Assembly: GCA_947597925.1 (NCBI GenBank)
Contig: CANQFA010000001.1
Coordinates: 248,001-312,000, forward strand
Origin: an uncultured Clostridia bacterium
GTDB lineage: Bacteria; Bacillota; Clostridia; Christensenellales; Borkfalkiaceae
Direction: 5' to 3'
DNA: 64,000 nt
Shown here: positions 14,575 through 25,400 of the stretch, piece by piece
Layout: every line of letters begins with the position of its first letter
Numbering within the stretch: the first letter of the stretch is position 1
Translations under genes and position numbers: made by a program
The notes under the pieces: model-generated
What the model was told of the DNA's origin: nothing
The model's database searches: none
Seen by the model: only the letters and a program-made list of their open reading frames with translations

Positions 14575-15672
14575 ATGGAGAGAAGGAGAAAGATCATCAC
14601 CCTCACACTGACCCAGTCGTGCAACCTCAGCTGTTCCTATTGCTTCGAGGCCAATAAGTCGGGGCGGCGCATGAGCTTCGAGACCGCAAAGGGCATCCTC
14701 GACAGGGAGCTCGACGATGACCGCTTCGACGAGTACGAGATAGACTTTTTCGGAGGGGAGCCCTTCCTCGAGTTCGACCTCATCAAGGAGATCGTGAAGG
14801 ACGTCGCTCAGACCTTCCCCAAAAAACTCCTCCTCTTCACGGCGACGACAAACGGCACCCTCGTGCACGGGGAGATCCGTGATTGGCTGGAGGCGCATAA
14901 GGATATCTTCGTGGCGGCGCTCAGCCTCGACGGCGACAAGCGCATGCACGACCTGAACCGCTGCGGGAGTTTCGACCGCATCGACATCGACTTCTTCGCA
15001 CGGACATGGCCCGCACAGGAGATGAAGATGACCGTCTCCGAGAAGACGCTGCCCTATCTCGCGGAGGGCATCCTCTTCATGCACGAGCACGGCTATGCCT
15101 TTACCGCCAACCTCGCCTTCGACATCGACTGGTCGGACCCCGCGAATTCCTCCGTGCTCGAGCGCGAACTCATGAAGCTCATCGAGTACTATCTCGCCCA
15201 TCCCGAAGTCAAACCGTGCATGTTCCTCGACGTGCCCATCTATCTCATTGCCGCGACCGATCCCGCCTGCGACTTCCGCCAGTGCGGCGCGGGCAACGAG
15301 ATGTTTTCCTACGACGTGGACGGCAAGTGCTATCCCTGCCAGTTCTTCATGCCCCTCTCCATCGGCGAGGAGAAGTCGGAGGCGGCGAAGTCCCTCGTCT
15401 TCCCTGCCGAGATCAATAAGGACTTCTTCGAGAAGGAGTGCCGCGACTGCATGGCGCTGCACATCTGCCATACCTGCTACGGCGCCAACTATGCCTCGAC
15501 GGGGAACATCTTCAAGAAGGACCCCAACTGGTGCAAGCTGCAGAAGATCATCTTCAAGGCAAATGCCTTCTTCCGCTTCAAACAGCTCGAGGCGGGCACC
15601 TTTACCTCGGAGGAGCGGGACAGGCCCTACTGGATCAAGTCCATCCAAATGCTTCTCAGAGAATTTTCCTGA
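14575..15672 (+). CDS. Radical SAM/SPASM Cys-rich peptide maturase
   Basis: A 365-aa radical SAM enzyme. The [4Fe-4S] SAM cluster motif CNLSCSYC spans Cys16, Cys20 and Cys23. A C-terminal SPASM domain with many cysteines (CDFRQCGAGNE, GKCYPCQFF, ECRDCMALHICHTCYG, WCKL) would hold auxiliary clusters. It likely installs thioether crosslinks on the upstream six-Cys peptide, as in CcpM-type clostridial systems. AAGGAG precedes ATG 14575 by 6 nt; an upstream in-frame TTG at 14401 would overlap the peptide gene and is rejected. No exporter or protease is adjacent. Confidence 0.93.
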   Translation: MERRRKIITLTLTQSCNLSCSYCFEANKSGRRMSFETAKGILDRELDDDRFDEYEIDFFGGEPFLEFDLIKEIVKDVAQTFPKKLLLFTATTNGTLVHGEIRDWLEAHKDIFVAALSLDGDKRMHDLNRCGSFDRIDIDFFARTWPAQEMKMTVSEKTLPYLAEGILFMHEHGYAFTANLAFDIDWSDPANSSVLERELMKLIEYYLAHPEVKPCMFLDVPIYLIAATDPACDFRQCGAGNEMFSYDVDGKCYPCQFFMPLSIGEEKSEAAKSLVFPAEINKDFFEKECRDCMALHICHTCYGANYASTGNIFKKDPNWCKLQKIIFKANAFFRFKQLEAGTFTSEERDRPYWIKSIQMLLREFS

Positions 15673-15676
15673 AAAT

Positions 15677-17317
15677 TCACGGCGCCTGCTTCGGGTCGCC
15701 CGCGAGGGTCCCGAAGTCGGTGTAGGTCACAAACCCCGCCTTGCTGCCCTTGGGCTTTTTCACGAACTTCACGAGGCAGATATCGACGGGAACACGGTCT
15801 TCCGAAGACTCCGAAAACTTTGCGCAGATATTCGCCGCAAACTGACGGACCTCTTGGGGGACCTTTTTTCCTTCGGTGCGGATGATGACATGGGCGGAGT
15901 GATAGCGGCGGACATGCAGCCAGAGGTCGTCGGGCGAGGCGCTCCGCACGAGGCGGTCATTCTGCAGGTTGTTTCTGCCCGCATAGACGGAAAAGCCCAT
16001 GTATTCGTAGGTGCGATAGGGGATGACGGGGGCCTTCTTTTTCTCCCATTCCTGCACCTTGAGAAGACCCGCGCTCTCAAATTCCTCCGCGAGGGACAAG
16101 AGGTCCTCCTCCGTCTCCGCGGACGAGAGGGCGGCGGAGAGGCTGGCGAGATAGTCGAGCTCCCGCCTCGTCTCCTCCTCCTGCGGGGCGAGCATTTCGA
16201 GGGTGCGCTTCTGCTTGCGGTACCGCTTGAAGTAGCTCTGCGCATTTTCCGCGGGTGTGAGGCGCTCGTCGAGGGCCACCTTGACGGGATTTCCCTCATC
16301 ATACCAATTGGAAAGTGTGCAGCTTCTCATGCCCCGCGCGAGGGCATAGAGGTTGGCGGTGAGCAGCTCGCCCTTCAGCCTGAGCTCCTCGCAGGCGGCG
16401 CACTCCTTCTTCTTTTCGAGGAGATTCGTAAGGCGCTTTTCCTGCTTTTTGACGGCGGCGGAGAGGGCGGCGGAGAGCTTGCGCCTTTCCTCGTCGAAGC
16501 GGCGCTTTGCCCGCCTCTTCGCATAGACGAAATTTTCCGCCGAGAGGAGATCGCAAAAGCGCGGATCGGGCGTGCCGTGGGCGAAGAAGTCGAGGGGCCG
16601 ATTTTCAAGTTCGAGCACGGAGGGGCATACCATGTCCGAAAAGAGGTAGGCAAGAACGTGCTCTGTGAGGTCGCCGCCAGTGAAAGTTTCGGCGATGGAG
16701 GCGGCCGTCACGGGCGCAAGTCCCGCGACATGGGAAAAGAGAAAGTCCGCAAGGTCGCCGCTCGCGTGGGAGAGCATCTCGCGGAGGGCATCCTCGTCTG
16801 CGGGCGAGACCTTTCCCTCCTGCGGCGCGGGCGGGAGATAGGGGACGCCGGGGAAGATCATGCGCTTGGTGCTCGTGTCGAGAGAGGTCGTCTTGAGTGC
16901 GCCGAGGATGGTCTCATCTTCCCCGAGGAGGACGAGATTGCTGTACTTTCCCATCACCTCGAGGCAGAGGGTGTGCCGCTCGGTCTCGAACTCGGTGCTG
17001 CCGAAAAAGGAGAAGCGGAGGATGCGCTCGAACCCGGGGATCTCCACCCCCGTGATCTCCGCCCCCTGCAGATATTTTCTGAGGAGCATGCAGAAGTTGG
17101 GCGCGACTTTGGGCGCCGCGGCATCCTCCTCCGAGAGGTATGCCCCGCAGTCGGAGGCGTTGGCATTGAGCACGAGGCGCACGGTGCATTTCCCCGTGTA
17201 GAGGATGAGGTGGACCTCGTCCCGCGAGGGCTGGATGATGCGGTTTACCCGTCCTCCCGCAAGGAGGCGGTTGAGATCGCGGGAAATGTGGTATAAATGA
17301 TACGCGTCCTGCGGCAT
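15677..17317 (-). CDS. rqcH: RqcH / NFACT ribosome quality control protein
   Basis: A 546-aa NFACT protein (formerly called fibronectin-binding). RqcH binds stalled 50S subunits and adds C-terminal Ala tails. The NFACT-N domain starts DAYHLYHISRDLNRLLAGGRVNRI. A central coiled coil (about 280-420) follows. The NFACT-R domain with GFSVYAGRNNLQNDRLV and DDLWLHVRRYHSAHVIIR is near 430-500. GGAGG precedes ATG. Its 3' end converges with the radical SAM gene only 4 bp away. Confidence 0.95.
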   Translation of the reverse strand: MPQDAYHLYHISRDLNRLLAGGRVNRIIQPSRDEVHLILYTGKCTVRLVLNANASDCGAYLSEEDAAAPKVAPNFCMLLRKYLQGAEITGVEIPGFERILRFSFFGSTEFETERHTLCLEVMGKYSNLVLLGEDETILGALKTTSLDTSTKRMIFPGVPYLPPAPQEGKVSPADEDALREMLSHASGDLADFLFSHVAGLAPVTAASIAETFTGGDLTEHVLAYLFSDMVCPSVLELENRPLDFFAHGTPDPRFCDLLSAENFVYAKRRAKRRFDEERRKLSAALSAAVKKQEKRLTNLLEKKKECAACEELRLKGELLTANLYALARGMRSCTLSNWYDEGNPVKVALDERLTPAENAQSYFKRYRKQKRTLEMLAPQEEETRRELDYLASLSAALSSAETEEDLLSLAEEFESAGLLKVQEWEKKKAPVIPYRTYEYMGFSVYAGRNNLQNDRLVRSASPDDLWLHVRRYHSAHVIIRTEGKKVPQEVRQFAANICAKFSESSEDRVPVDICLVKFVKKPKGSKAGFVTYTDFGTLAGDPKQAP

Positions 17318-17505
17318 GGCGGACCTCCGTAAAATGGGCGTCTCCCGCCTCGAAAAGGGCGAAAATCGGGGGCGAAGACGTCTCGTCGGGAAACATTATA
17401 CCCGAAAACAAAAAAAATGTAAACGAAAATGCTTTTCTTTTCCACCGTATTATGGTAAAATAGCAGGTGCAAACCTAAAAAGAAAGACAAAATCAGGAGC
17501 AGAAC

Positions 17506-18816
17506 ATGAATTACAACGTAACGGGTGCGGAGAAGAGCACCGTCAGGATCACCATGAACTTTGACAATGCGGAGTGGACGGCCGCCATCGACAAGGCGTA
17601 TGCGCGGACCCGCCACAAGTACACGGTCAATGGCTTCCGCAAGGGCAAGGCGCCCAAGCACATCCTCGAGCTCTACTACGGCAAGGGGATCTTCTACGAA
17701 GACGCCCTCAACATCCTCCTCGAAGAGAACTATGAAAAGGTGCTCGAAGAGGAGAAGGAGCACATCGAGGTCGTGGGGCAGCCCTCCTTCGAACTGGGAG
17801 AAGAGACCAAGATCGAGGAAGGGAAGATCGTCGTCGTGGCGATCGTCCCCGTGAAGCCCGAGGTCACGCTCGGCGCCTACACGGGTATAAAAATCACCAA
17901 GTATGAGTATACTGTTACGGACGCCGACGTCGAGCGCGAAGTGGAGAGTGCCCGCGAGCACGCCGCGACGAGCGTGGATGTCACCGACCGCGCCGCCGTG
18001 CTCACCGACACCGTGAAGATAGACTTCGTCGGAAAGGTGGACGGCGTGGCATTTGAGGGCGGCACCGCGGAGGGCTATGACCTCACCCTCGGCTCGGGAC
18101 AGTTCATCCCCGGGTTCGAAGAGGGCGTCGTGGGCATGCAGATAGGGGAGACGCGGGACGTCCATGTCACCTTCCCCGACGACTACCAGTCCGAAGAACT
18201 CAAGGGCAAGGCAGCCGTCTTCACCGTGACCCTGCACGCCATCAAGGGCAAGGTCCTGCCCGAACTCAACGACGAGTTTGCCAAGAAGATGGGTGCCGAG
18301 AGCGTGGAGGCCTACCGCGAGCGCCTGAGAAAGCGTCTCGAGGAGAGCGCCGCAAATCGCTCCCGCAACGAGACGGAAAACGCCATCCTTTCCGAGATCG
18401 CGAAGAATGCGACGGCGGAGATCCCCGACGCGATGGTGGACAGCGAAGAGGAGGCCTGCCTCCAGCGCGTGGAGTACAGCCTCATGTACCGCGGCATCAA
18501 GCTCGACGACTACCTCGCCTACCTCGGCTCGACGCGCGAGGAATATAAGAAGAACTTTGCCGAAGAGGCGAAGCGCAATATCATGCACCAGCTCATCGTG
18601 GAGACCCTCATCAAGAAGGAGGGCATCTCCGCGACCGAGGAGGAGCTCGACGAGAAGATCGCCGCACAGGCGCAGAGCGTGGGCAAGGACCCCGAAGAGT
18701 ACAAGAAGACCATGGATCCCCGCCAGCGCTCCTATCTCGAAAACGACATCAAGGTCACCAAACTCTTTGAGTTTCTGATGGCAAATAACGAAATGGTAAC
18801 GGAGGCAAAGGCATGA
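17506..18816 (+). CDS. tig: Trigger factor
   Basis: A 436-aa ribosome-associated chaperone and prolyl isomerase. The N-terminal ribosome-binding domain carries the [13 protein letters not shown] signature (about residues 44-56). The FKBP-like PPIase domain spans about 150-240 ([36 protein letters not shown]). The C-terminal helical arms follow. It is first gene of tig-clpP-clpX; its stop overlaps the clpP start. A TAAAAT -10 (17456-17461) lies upstream with a weak -35. Confidence 0.97.
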   Translation: MNYNVTGAEKSTVRITMNFDNAEWTAAIDKAYARTRHKYTVNGFRKGKAPKHILELYYGKGIFYEDALNILLEENYEKVLEEEKEHIEVVGQPSFELGEETKIEEGKIVVVAIVPVKPEVTLGAYTGIKITKYEYTVTDADVEREVESAREHAATSVDVTDRAAVLTDTVKIDFVGKVDGVAFEGGTAEGYDLTLGSGQFIPGFEEGVVGMQIGETRDVHVTFPDDYQSEELKGKAAVFTVTLHAIKGKVLPELNDEFAKKMGAESVEAYRERLRKRLEESAANRSRNETENAILSEIAKNATAEIPDAMVDSEEEACLQRVEYSLMYRGIKLDDYLAYLGSTREEYKKNFAEEAKRNIMHQLIVETLIKKEGISATEEELDEKIAAQAQSVGKDPEEYKKTMDPRQRSYLENDIKVTKLFEFLMANNEMVTEAKA

Positions 18817-19406
18817 ACGAAAAGAACTTGCTCATCCCTTACGTCGTAGAGCGTACATCGGGCGGTGAGCGCAGCTACGACCTCTACTCCCGCCTTCTGG
18901 AGGACCGCATCATCTTCCTGTCGGGCGAGATCGAGGACAATATGGCAAATACCATCGTCGCACAGCTCATCTACCTCGAGGGCAAGGATCCCACCAAGGA
19001 CGTGAGCCTCTACATCAACAGCCCCGGCGGCTCCGTGTCGGCGGGTATGGCCATCTATGACACCATGAACTACATCAAGTGCGACGTCTCCACCATCTGC
19101 ATCGGGCTTGCCGCCTCCATGGGCGCCTTTCTCCTTGCGGCGGGTACCAAGGGCAAGCGCTACGCCCTCAAGAACAGCGAGATCATGATCCACCAGCCCC
19201 TCGGCGGCGCACAGGGTCAGGCGAGCGACATCAAGATCCAGGCAGAGCACATCCTCCGCATCAAGGACAAGATGACGCGCATCCTTGCCGAGAACACGGG
19301 AAAGCCCTATGAGCAGGTGGCACGCGACACCGACCGCGACAACTATCTCACTGCCGACGAGGCGCTCGCCTATGGGCTGATCGACAGAGTTTACGTCAAG
19401 CGTTGA
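18813..19406 (+). CDS. clpP: ATP-dependent Clp protease proteolytic subunit
   Basis: A 197-aa serine peptidase that assembles into the 14-mer barrel working with ClpX or ClpC. Catalytic Ser102 lies in [12 protein letters not shown] and His127 in [13 protein letters not shown]; the Asp is near the [15 protein letters not shown] region. It overlaps tig by 4 bp (ATGA). Both partner ATPases, clpX and clpC, are in this window. Confidence 0.98.
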   Translation: MNEKNLLIPYVVERTSGGERSYDLYSRLLEDRIIFLSGEIEDNMANTIVAQLIYLEGKDPTKDVSLYINSPGGSVSAGMAIYDTMNYIKCDVSTICIGLAASMGAFLLAAGTKGKRYALKNSEIMIHQPLGGAQGQASDIKIQAEHILRIKDKMTRILAENTGKPYEQVARDTDRDNYLTADEALAYGLIDRVYVKR

Positions 19407-19415
19407 CGAAAAAGG

Positions 19416-19490
19416 GCGGACCCATGTCCGCGAATACCTTCCCAATTTTCACAAAATCGAGAGGATGCGGCACCCAACTGCCGCGTTCCT
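19416..19490 (+). terminator. Two hairpins in the clpP-clpX gap, second attenuator-like
   Basis: GCGGAC/GTCCGC (19416-19431) is followed by GCGGCA/TGCCGC (19467-19484) and then GTTCCTTTTC. The second may partly terminate before clpX, whose AAGGAGG lies 35 bp further on. Confidence 0.45.
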
Positions 19491-19523
19491 TTTCTAAGAG
19501 GCGGGAGGGGATAAGGAGGTAAT

Positions 19524-20762
19524 ATGTCCAAATACGAACAGCACTGCTCCTTCTGCGGCAAGGAGCGGTCAAAGACGAAGAAGCTCATTGCGGGTCCCGA
19601 CGGGGTCGCCATCTGCGACGAATGCATCGAGCTCTGCCGCGACATGATCGAGAAGATCCCCGCCGAAAAGGAACCCGCGGCGACGGTCGAACTCAAAAAA
19701 CCCGCCGAGATCAAGAAGGAACTCGACGAGTATATCATCGGGCAGGACAAGGCAAAGCGCGTCCTCTCGGTGGCCGTCTATAACCACTACAAGCGCATCA
19801 ATGCCATGGCGGCGGGCAAGAAAGACGATGACGGCGTGGAGATCGAGAAGAGCAATATCCTCCTCCTCGGGCCCACGGGGAGCGGGAAGACGCTCCTCGC
19901 ACGCACCCTCGCGCGCATCCTCAATGTGCCCTTTGCGACGAGCGATGCCACGACCCTCACCGAGGCGGGCTATGTGGGCGAGGACGTCGAAAACATCCTC
20001 CTCAAGCTCATCCAGAATGCCGACTACGACATCGAGCGGGCACAGCGGGGCATCATCTATATCGATGAGATAGACAAGATAGCGCGGAAGGGGGAAAATG
20101 TCTCCATCACCCGCGATGTCTCGGGCGAAGGGGTCCAGCAGGCCCTCCTCAAGATCATCGAGAGCACGGTCGCCAATGTCCCCCCGCAGGGCGGAAGAAA
20201 ACACCCCCAGCAGGACTGCATGCGCATCGACACCACCAATATCCTCTTTATCTGCGGCGGCGCCTTTGTGGGGCTCGACAAGATCGTGGGGGCGCGGAAA
20301 GATGACTCCGGCCTCGGCTTCGGCGGCAAAGTCAAGCTCGGCGAGAACGAGGTGGACTATTCCCTCCTCGACGATGTCAAGCCGCAGGACCTCACCAAGT
20401 TCGGGCTCATCCCCGAGTTCGTGGGGCGCGTGCCCATCGTCGTCGCCCTGCAGGCACTCGACGAGGCCGCCCTCGTCAATATCCTCACACAGCCCAAAAA
20501 TGCCATCATCAAGCAGTATCAGAAGCTCGTGGGGCTGGACGGCGTGAAGCTCACCGTGGAGGAAGAAGCGGTGCGCGAGATCGCGAATACCGCCATCCGC
20601 CTCAAGACGGGCGCGCGGGGATTGCGCACCATCATCGAGGGGATCATGACGGACATCATGTTCGACATTCCCTCGCAGAAGAATGTGGAAGAGGTCATCA
20701 TCACGCGCGAATGCGTGGCGTCGGGCACCAAGCCCACGCTGATCTATAAAAAGAGCGCGTGA
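19524..20762 (+). CDS. clpX: Clp protease ATP-binding subunit ClpX
   Basis: A 412-aa AAA+ unfoldase. The N-terminal zinc-binding domain has [15 protein letters not shown] and CDECIELC (residues 9-40). Walker A is [11 protein letters not shown], Walker [11 protein letters not shown], and the pore and RKH-type loops are present. It feeds substrates to ClpP. ATG follows AAGGAGG. It is the third gene of tig-clpP-clpX, separated by 117 bp with hairpins, and is followed by a strong terminator. Confidence 0.98.
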   Translation: MSKYEQHCSFCGKERSKTKKLIAGPDGVAICDECIELCRDMIEKIPAEKEPAATVELKKPAEIKKELDEYIIGQDKAKRVLSVAVYNHYKRINAMAAGKKDDDGVEIEKSNILLLGPTGSGKTLLARTLARILNVPFATSDATTLTEAGYVGEDVENILLKLIQNADYDIERAQRGIIYIDEIDKIARKGENVSITRDVSGEGVQQALLKIIESTVANVPPQGGRKHPQQDCMRIDTTNILFICGGAFVGLDKIVGARKDDSGLGFGGKVKLGENEVDYSLLDDVKPQDLTKFGLIPEFVGRVPIVVALQALDEAALVNILTQPKNAIIKQYQKLVGLDGVKLTVEEEAVREIANTAIRLKTGARGLRTIIEGIMTDIMFDIPSQKNVEEVIITRECVASGTKPTLIYKKSA

Positions 20763-20779
20763 CGAAAACAGCAAACTAC

Positions 20780-20813
20780 AAGAAAAGCAGCGGCGAAAGC
20801 CGCTGCTTTTCTT
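20780..20813 (+). terminator. clpX terminator, probably shared with the pilin operon
   Basis: A perfect 15-bp stem (20780-20794 with 20799-20813), loop GAAA. It sits between convergent clpX and the prepilin operon and could act in both directions. Confidence 0.9.
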
Positions 20814-20838
20814 ATGATGAAAGGAGAAGAACAATGGG

Positions 20839-21417
20839 TCAGGTGACGGTCAAACCGTTGAGCGGCTTCACCGTGATACTTCCCGTCCAGAGTATTTTTT
20901 CGCCGAGCGCTATGGAGACGGAGACTCCGATCGCGCCCTTTTTACTGTCCTCCGTGAATTGCAGTTCCCCGACGCTCAGGTTGCCGTAGGAGACGCCTCG
21001 GAAAAAGATCTCTTGCTGTTCTTTTTCAGACTTTTTCGTTATGAGGACGATCTGCCCGTCTTTTAGGTCAAACGTGTAGTCCGTATTTGCGTCGTCGATG
21101 TCAAAGTTGACTTGCCCTGTGTCCTTTTCGACCTTGATCTTTTGGGCGATGCGGAGCTGTCCCTGCACGTTTTCGAGCACCGCATTGCCGAGGATCTCGG
21201 CCTGCGCGATCTCCTGCATCATGCTCGTCGAGCTCAGGACGGCCGATGTCATGACCGTCACCATGACCGAGACGATCCCGAGCAGCATGACGGAGATGAG
21301 CATCTCCGTGAGCGTGAAGCCTCTTTTCGAACGGATGAGATTTCTCCTCCCTGCGGTCGTCGAATTGACGGGGCGTGCGGTCGTCGAAATGGCAGGGGAG
21401 TTGCGAAATTTTTTCAT
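20839..21417 (-). CDS. Type IV prepilin-like protein, 192 aa (last gene of operon)
   Basis: A class-III-signal prepilin: a basic leader, the KRGFTLTEMLISVMLLGIVS cleavage and helix motif (cleavage after Gly33, Glu at +5), then a globular domain of about 140 residues. It resembles PilW/PilJ-type minor pilins in position. The leader is unusually long because residues about 9-24 are encoded by two copies of a REP-like unit (21352-21400). The start overlaps the preceding stop (TAATG). Needs a prepilin peptidase and assembly ATPase encoded elsewhere. Confidence 0.85.
   Translation of the reverse strand: MKKFRNSPAISTTARPVNSTTAGRRNLIRSKRGFTLTEMLISVMLLGIVSVMVTVMTSAVLSSTSMMQEIAQAEILGNAVLENVQGQLRIAQKIKVEKDTGQVNFDIDDANTDYTFDLKDGQIVLITKKSEKEQQEIFFRGVSYGNLSVGELQFTEDSKKGAIGVSVSIALGEKILWTGSITVKPLNGLTVT
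21352..21400. repeat. Tandem REP-like unit inside a prepilin leader
   Basis: TGCGGTCGTCGAA occurs at 21352-21364 and 21376-21388, each followed by a similar tail (TTGACGGGG and ATGGCAGGGG). The 24-bp units keep the reading frame and lengthen the leader peptide. Confidence 0.6.
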
Positions 21418-21752
21418 TACGTGCCTCCCGCCGTCTTGTCTCTGTAGACGAACATGCCGTCGCGTTCGAACAGTTTGATATCTTCGTCGGAAGCCGTGCC
21501 GCCGCTCTCGGGCCGATAGTGGAGCATTGCATCCTCGCCTTCGCCCGCGGCGTTGTCTACCATCTCCTCGAGCTGCTCTATGGCGTCGTAGAAGAGCTCA
21601 TCCTGCTTCTGCGCCGCGAGGTTGATATTCATGGATGCCGAGTACATGGCCGCAAAGAGCCCTGCGGAGAGGGCGATGATGAGGACGGCGACGAGGATCT
21701 CGACGAGCGTCTCGCCCCGCCTTGTGCGACTTTGTTTCATGCGCCGTTTCAT
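21417..21752 (-). CDS. Small type IV prepilin-like protein, 111 aa
   Basis: A pilin-like protein with the motif RRGETLVEILVAVLIIALSA at residues about 11-30: Gly before the cleavage site and Glu at +5, then a hydrophobic helix. The mature domain is only about 95 aa and acidic. It resembles a PilV-type minor pilin. It overlaps the upstream gene by 4 bp (ATGA) and the downstream gene by one base, so translation is likely coupled through the operon. Confidence 0.83.
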   Translation of the reverse strand: MKRRMKQSRTRRGETLVEILVAVLIIALSAGLFAAMYSASMNINLAAQKQDELFYDAIEQLEEMVDNAAGEGEDAMLHYRPESGGTASDEDIKLFERDGMFVYRDKTAGGT

Positions 21753-22417
21753 GCTCCTTCGCCTCCCGTTTCCTTCTGCAATTTTTCTGCCGTAAAAATG
21801 GCTCCGTCTGTGTCGAAATTGAGATCCCTGTAGAAGAAATCGTTTTCTTCCGGTCCTTGGGTGAAGTTGCCTGTCCCCTTCCCATCAAAATTTGTTGCGA
21901 CCTTCATGGTCATCTGATAGTCGAGGCTCGAGCCCCTTTGGGAATACATCCTGAAATAGAATTCGCCGCCCTGCAGGTGGATGTTGACATGTACGCTGCC
22001 CATTTCGGGGGCATTTTCCACCGAGAGGGTGAATGCAACGTCGTCGACCGTGTCCCCGGGTTGATATGCAAACGTCCTTAACATCTTCTGGAAATTGGCA
22101 TCTGAAAAGAAGAGCCCGAGCTTTTGGATGTCCGCCAGATTTACGAACTCGACCTCATCTGCGTTCTTGGGAGCATACCCCCTTTCGGTGGACTTGAAAT
22201 GGACCGGATTCTCAAGCTTCCCGAGGATAAGCTTCGCCGCAGAGGCGACGGAGAGATAGGCCTGCTGGTCCTCCCTTTCGTGCGTGTATCTGCCCGCATT
22301 GGAGGAGGCCATGGTGAGGGCGACCGTCCCCGAGAAGATGGCGAGGAAAAAGACGAGAAGGGCGATGAGCATCGACGCCCCGCGGCTGTTTCTGATTTTT
22401 TCGAAAAGTGTCTTCAT
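21749..22417 (-). CDS. PilX-like minor pilin protein, 222 aa
   Basis: An N-terminal hydrophobic segment RGASMLIALLVFFLAIFSGT (about residues 13-32) follows a short basic stretch. The canonical Glu+5 prepilin motif is absent, as in PilX-type minor components and clostridial equivalents. The rest is a soluble domain with no cysteine pattern. It is the second gene of the four-gene operon, 12 bp after the large pilin, and overlaps the next gene. The role is probably pilus initiation or tip assembly, by analogy. Confidence 0.7.
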   Translation of the reverse strand: MKTLFEKIRNSRGASMLIALLVFFLAIFSGTVALTMASSNAGRYTHEREDQQAYLSVASAAKLILGKLENPVHFKSTERGYAPKNADEVEFVNLADIQKLGLFFSDANFQKMLRTFAYQPGDTVDDVAFTLSVENAPEMGSVHVNIHLQGGEFYFRMYSQRGSSLDYQMTMKVATNFDGKGTGNFTQGPEENDFFYRDLNFDTDGAIFTAEKLQKETGGEGA

Positions 22418-22429
22418 GGTTCCTCCCGC

Positions 22430-25400
22430 TTACTCCACATGGAATCCCTGCGTGTTGTCCCACGCGACGGTCGCATTCGCCGCGGGAAGGGTTTTGGTGC
22501 CATATCCCACTGCCGCTTTGAACTCTTGTTCGTTGACGACGATCTTCTTGAAATTATGGAACCCATCTCCATTGAGATAGGTCGTATCGCCCCTCGTTGC
22601 CGTGCCCTCTTTTTGGGTCGTTTCCGCGTCGTAGCTGATATAATACTTCATATTTTCCTCCCTCCAATTACTGTAGTTCGCGAGGAAATAGAAGCCGTAG
22701 AAATCCCACAGGAGGGGGAGGGATCTATAGTTGCTCTTATCCGCCACTCCGTCTGCCTCGGGAAGGAAGGTGCTGCCATTGATGGGGTCGTAGTCCTTGG
22801 AATAATATTTGGCGCTCGTAAAGTCGATTTTGCCTGACGTGGCGGAGGGCGTGATCTTGGTCGCGCTGTCTATGCCCTGCCCGAGCAGCGTCCCATTATA
22901 GATGACGTCTTTCGCCCAATAGTAGCTGTTGTCCTTCGCGTAGGTCGCGCCGTCGGAGTTGAGCGTCCCGCCGCCCACGGTGATCTTCCCGTCCGCCGTC
23001 AATATGATGGCGAGATTCGTTTGGATCAAGCCTGCATCGTACTGTCGGCCATACTCGCCCAATACCGAATGATAGGCGGCATAGTATCCGACGAAACTCT
23101 GTCGAAATGCGGGGACTGCAGTTTCCGAAGCGCTGTCGTAAGACCGCAGCCACTCGCCCCAGAACTCGGTGTTGCCCGCGGGCATGGGGAAGGGATATTC
23201 GTCCGACGGATTGTTTTGTACGAGCTCCGCCCACGACCATGCGGTCGTGCTTGTAACGGGGCTCCACTTCGAGAATTGTTGTTTGAGCATGGGCGCGGAG
23301 CACGGGATGCCCGAAGTGTTCGGGCCGCCCGAGACGCCCTTTCGCAGCGAGAATACATCTCCCACGCAGGTAAAGCGCGCCAGGACATTTGCCGTGACGG
23401 GGGTGTCGATCTGCGCGGGATAGACATAATAGTTATCCTTGTCTCCCTCGAAGGTGCCGTAGGCGGCGGGCGGCAAAATTTTCCACTGCGCGGCGGAGTA
23501 GCAGCCCGAAACGCTGACATTGTTTTTGAGCTTTTGGGGAATGCTCGCGATGAGCCCTCCGCCCACACGCACCAACGGCATGATGATGCCCGCAGCAAAG
23601 CTGTCTGTAACTGTCAATTTGCCCTCTGCGGTTCCGGATGCCCAATCATAGTCATTGATTTTCCAGTCTCCCGAGGCGACGGCCCCGACGAGCCCGCCCG
23701 CATAGTAGCCCGTGAGTTCGCTTGCCGCATAGCTATTTGTGATCGACACATTGCCCATGGCGATGCCGACGAGTCCGCCCGCATAGATGCAATCACAGGC
23801 ATTATAATAGAACTCCGTGTTGAGGAGGGAGGAGGCGGCGCAGTTTTCAAACGTCGTGGGATGGTCCTTTTCTCCGATGGCGATGCCGACGAGTCCGCCG
23901 CAGACGGTCCCCGAGATCCTGTAGTTTGTCAAACCGAAAAGACCATGAGTCGCGCCGCCATCATTCGTTGTCTGCAGAGCCTGTTTGGAATCGAGGTAGG
24001 TGCGCACGTTTTTGAAAGTGCAGTTTACGGCGATGCCGACGAGGGCTCCCGACGGCACGGAGCCATAGGCCTGAGTTATCCCCGTAATTTGCGTGGGATC
24101 GGAGGGATCGTTCAGAAGGAAGTTCCCCCTGTCTCTGCCGTTTCTCCATATCTTGGGATTGACGATATCGAGGTCCTCGAAGGTGCAGTTGCGTGCATAT
24201 TCGAAAAGCCCCCCGGGAGAGGAAGTTCTGCCGCCGAGCTGAAGGCTTTTGATCTTAAAGGAGCCGCTGCCGTCCGGTTTTTTCCCCGAGAGCGTGAACT
24301 CTTTTTTATGATTGAAACGGACGGAATCGACGCCGGTGGAATCGTGGTCGCTGCCAAAGCCCCAGCCGCTGCTCCCCGAAGCCTTCAAGGCATTATTTAC
24401 CTTGATATACTTATCATAGAGCTGCTGGCCGTCGATATCTCCCGAGAGCGTGGCCTTGGTGATGGGATTCACATCCTCAAAGAGATATTTGAGGTTGTTG
24501 AGATCGCGGACGGAGGAGAGAGTGACCGTGTCTGAGGCATTCGCGAGTGCGAAGAAATAGGGATTGATGTTGATGGAATAGATATCGCGGCGGCCATAGT
24601 TGTCGGCGGCCTCGTGGACGATTGCCGAGGCCCCTGTACTGTCTGTCAAGACGGTCGTCTCGTCGGAGAGGACATAAAGCCGCACATGCAGGCGGAGGGA
24701 CTGGTCGACATCGACGAACTGCAAGACATTCGCGCCCTCTCGGATGCGGTCGTAGGCATTTCCCGCCTCCGCGGTGATGCCGTCCCGCATTGCCCAATAG
24801 TGGAGATAGGGATTGACCTCCTCATTGAACCAATCGGAGACGGATTCCCGCGGATAGAGCGCCTCGCTCGCCGCCGTGATCTTCCACGGATTGCTCTGAT
24901 GGCGCAGTATGGACTGCACTCCTCCGTAATTCGCCTTGGCCGTGACCATGCTGTCGAAGGCGAAGCGCAGGATCCCGCTCTTCTGTACGTCCTTCCCATC
25001 GATCTTCTCGGTGAACGAGTTCGATACGATATCACTGAGCTTGAGCGATCCGTAGTCTCTCCCGATCGTGTGCATTACAGGGACAGATTTGTCCCCATCT
25101 GTAAACATGAGGCTCCCGTCTTTATTCTGCCGCTGGAAAGTATAATCCGCGTCAAACATGCCCTGGGCGTAGATGAGGACTTCCTCCTTCGGGGCGCCCT
25201 CGGCGGTTGCGGGGAGCTCGGCATAGACCTCGAACCCCAGATTCTTATCAAGGAGTTCGGGATCGGGATTTCCCACCATCTGCATCTCGAGATACATCTC
25301 GTCGTCGTAGCGCCAGACGATGGAGAACTCGGGCAGGCCGATGTTGCGGACGAGCTCGGGCTGCGGGTCGCCGCGGTACAGGCCTATCTCATTTCTCGTG

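Noticed and set aside
23021..24535. Plus-strand frames opposite the large prepilin
   Set aside because: No ribosome binding site or recognisable domain; the minus strand has a prepilin motif and GLUG repeats.
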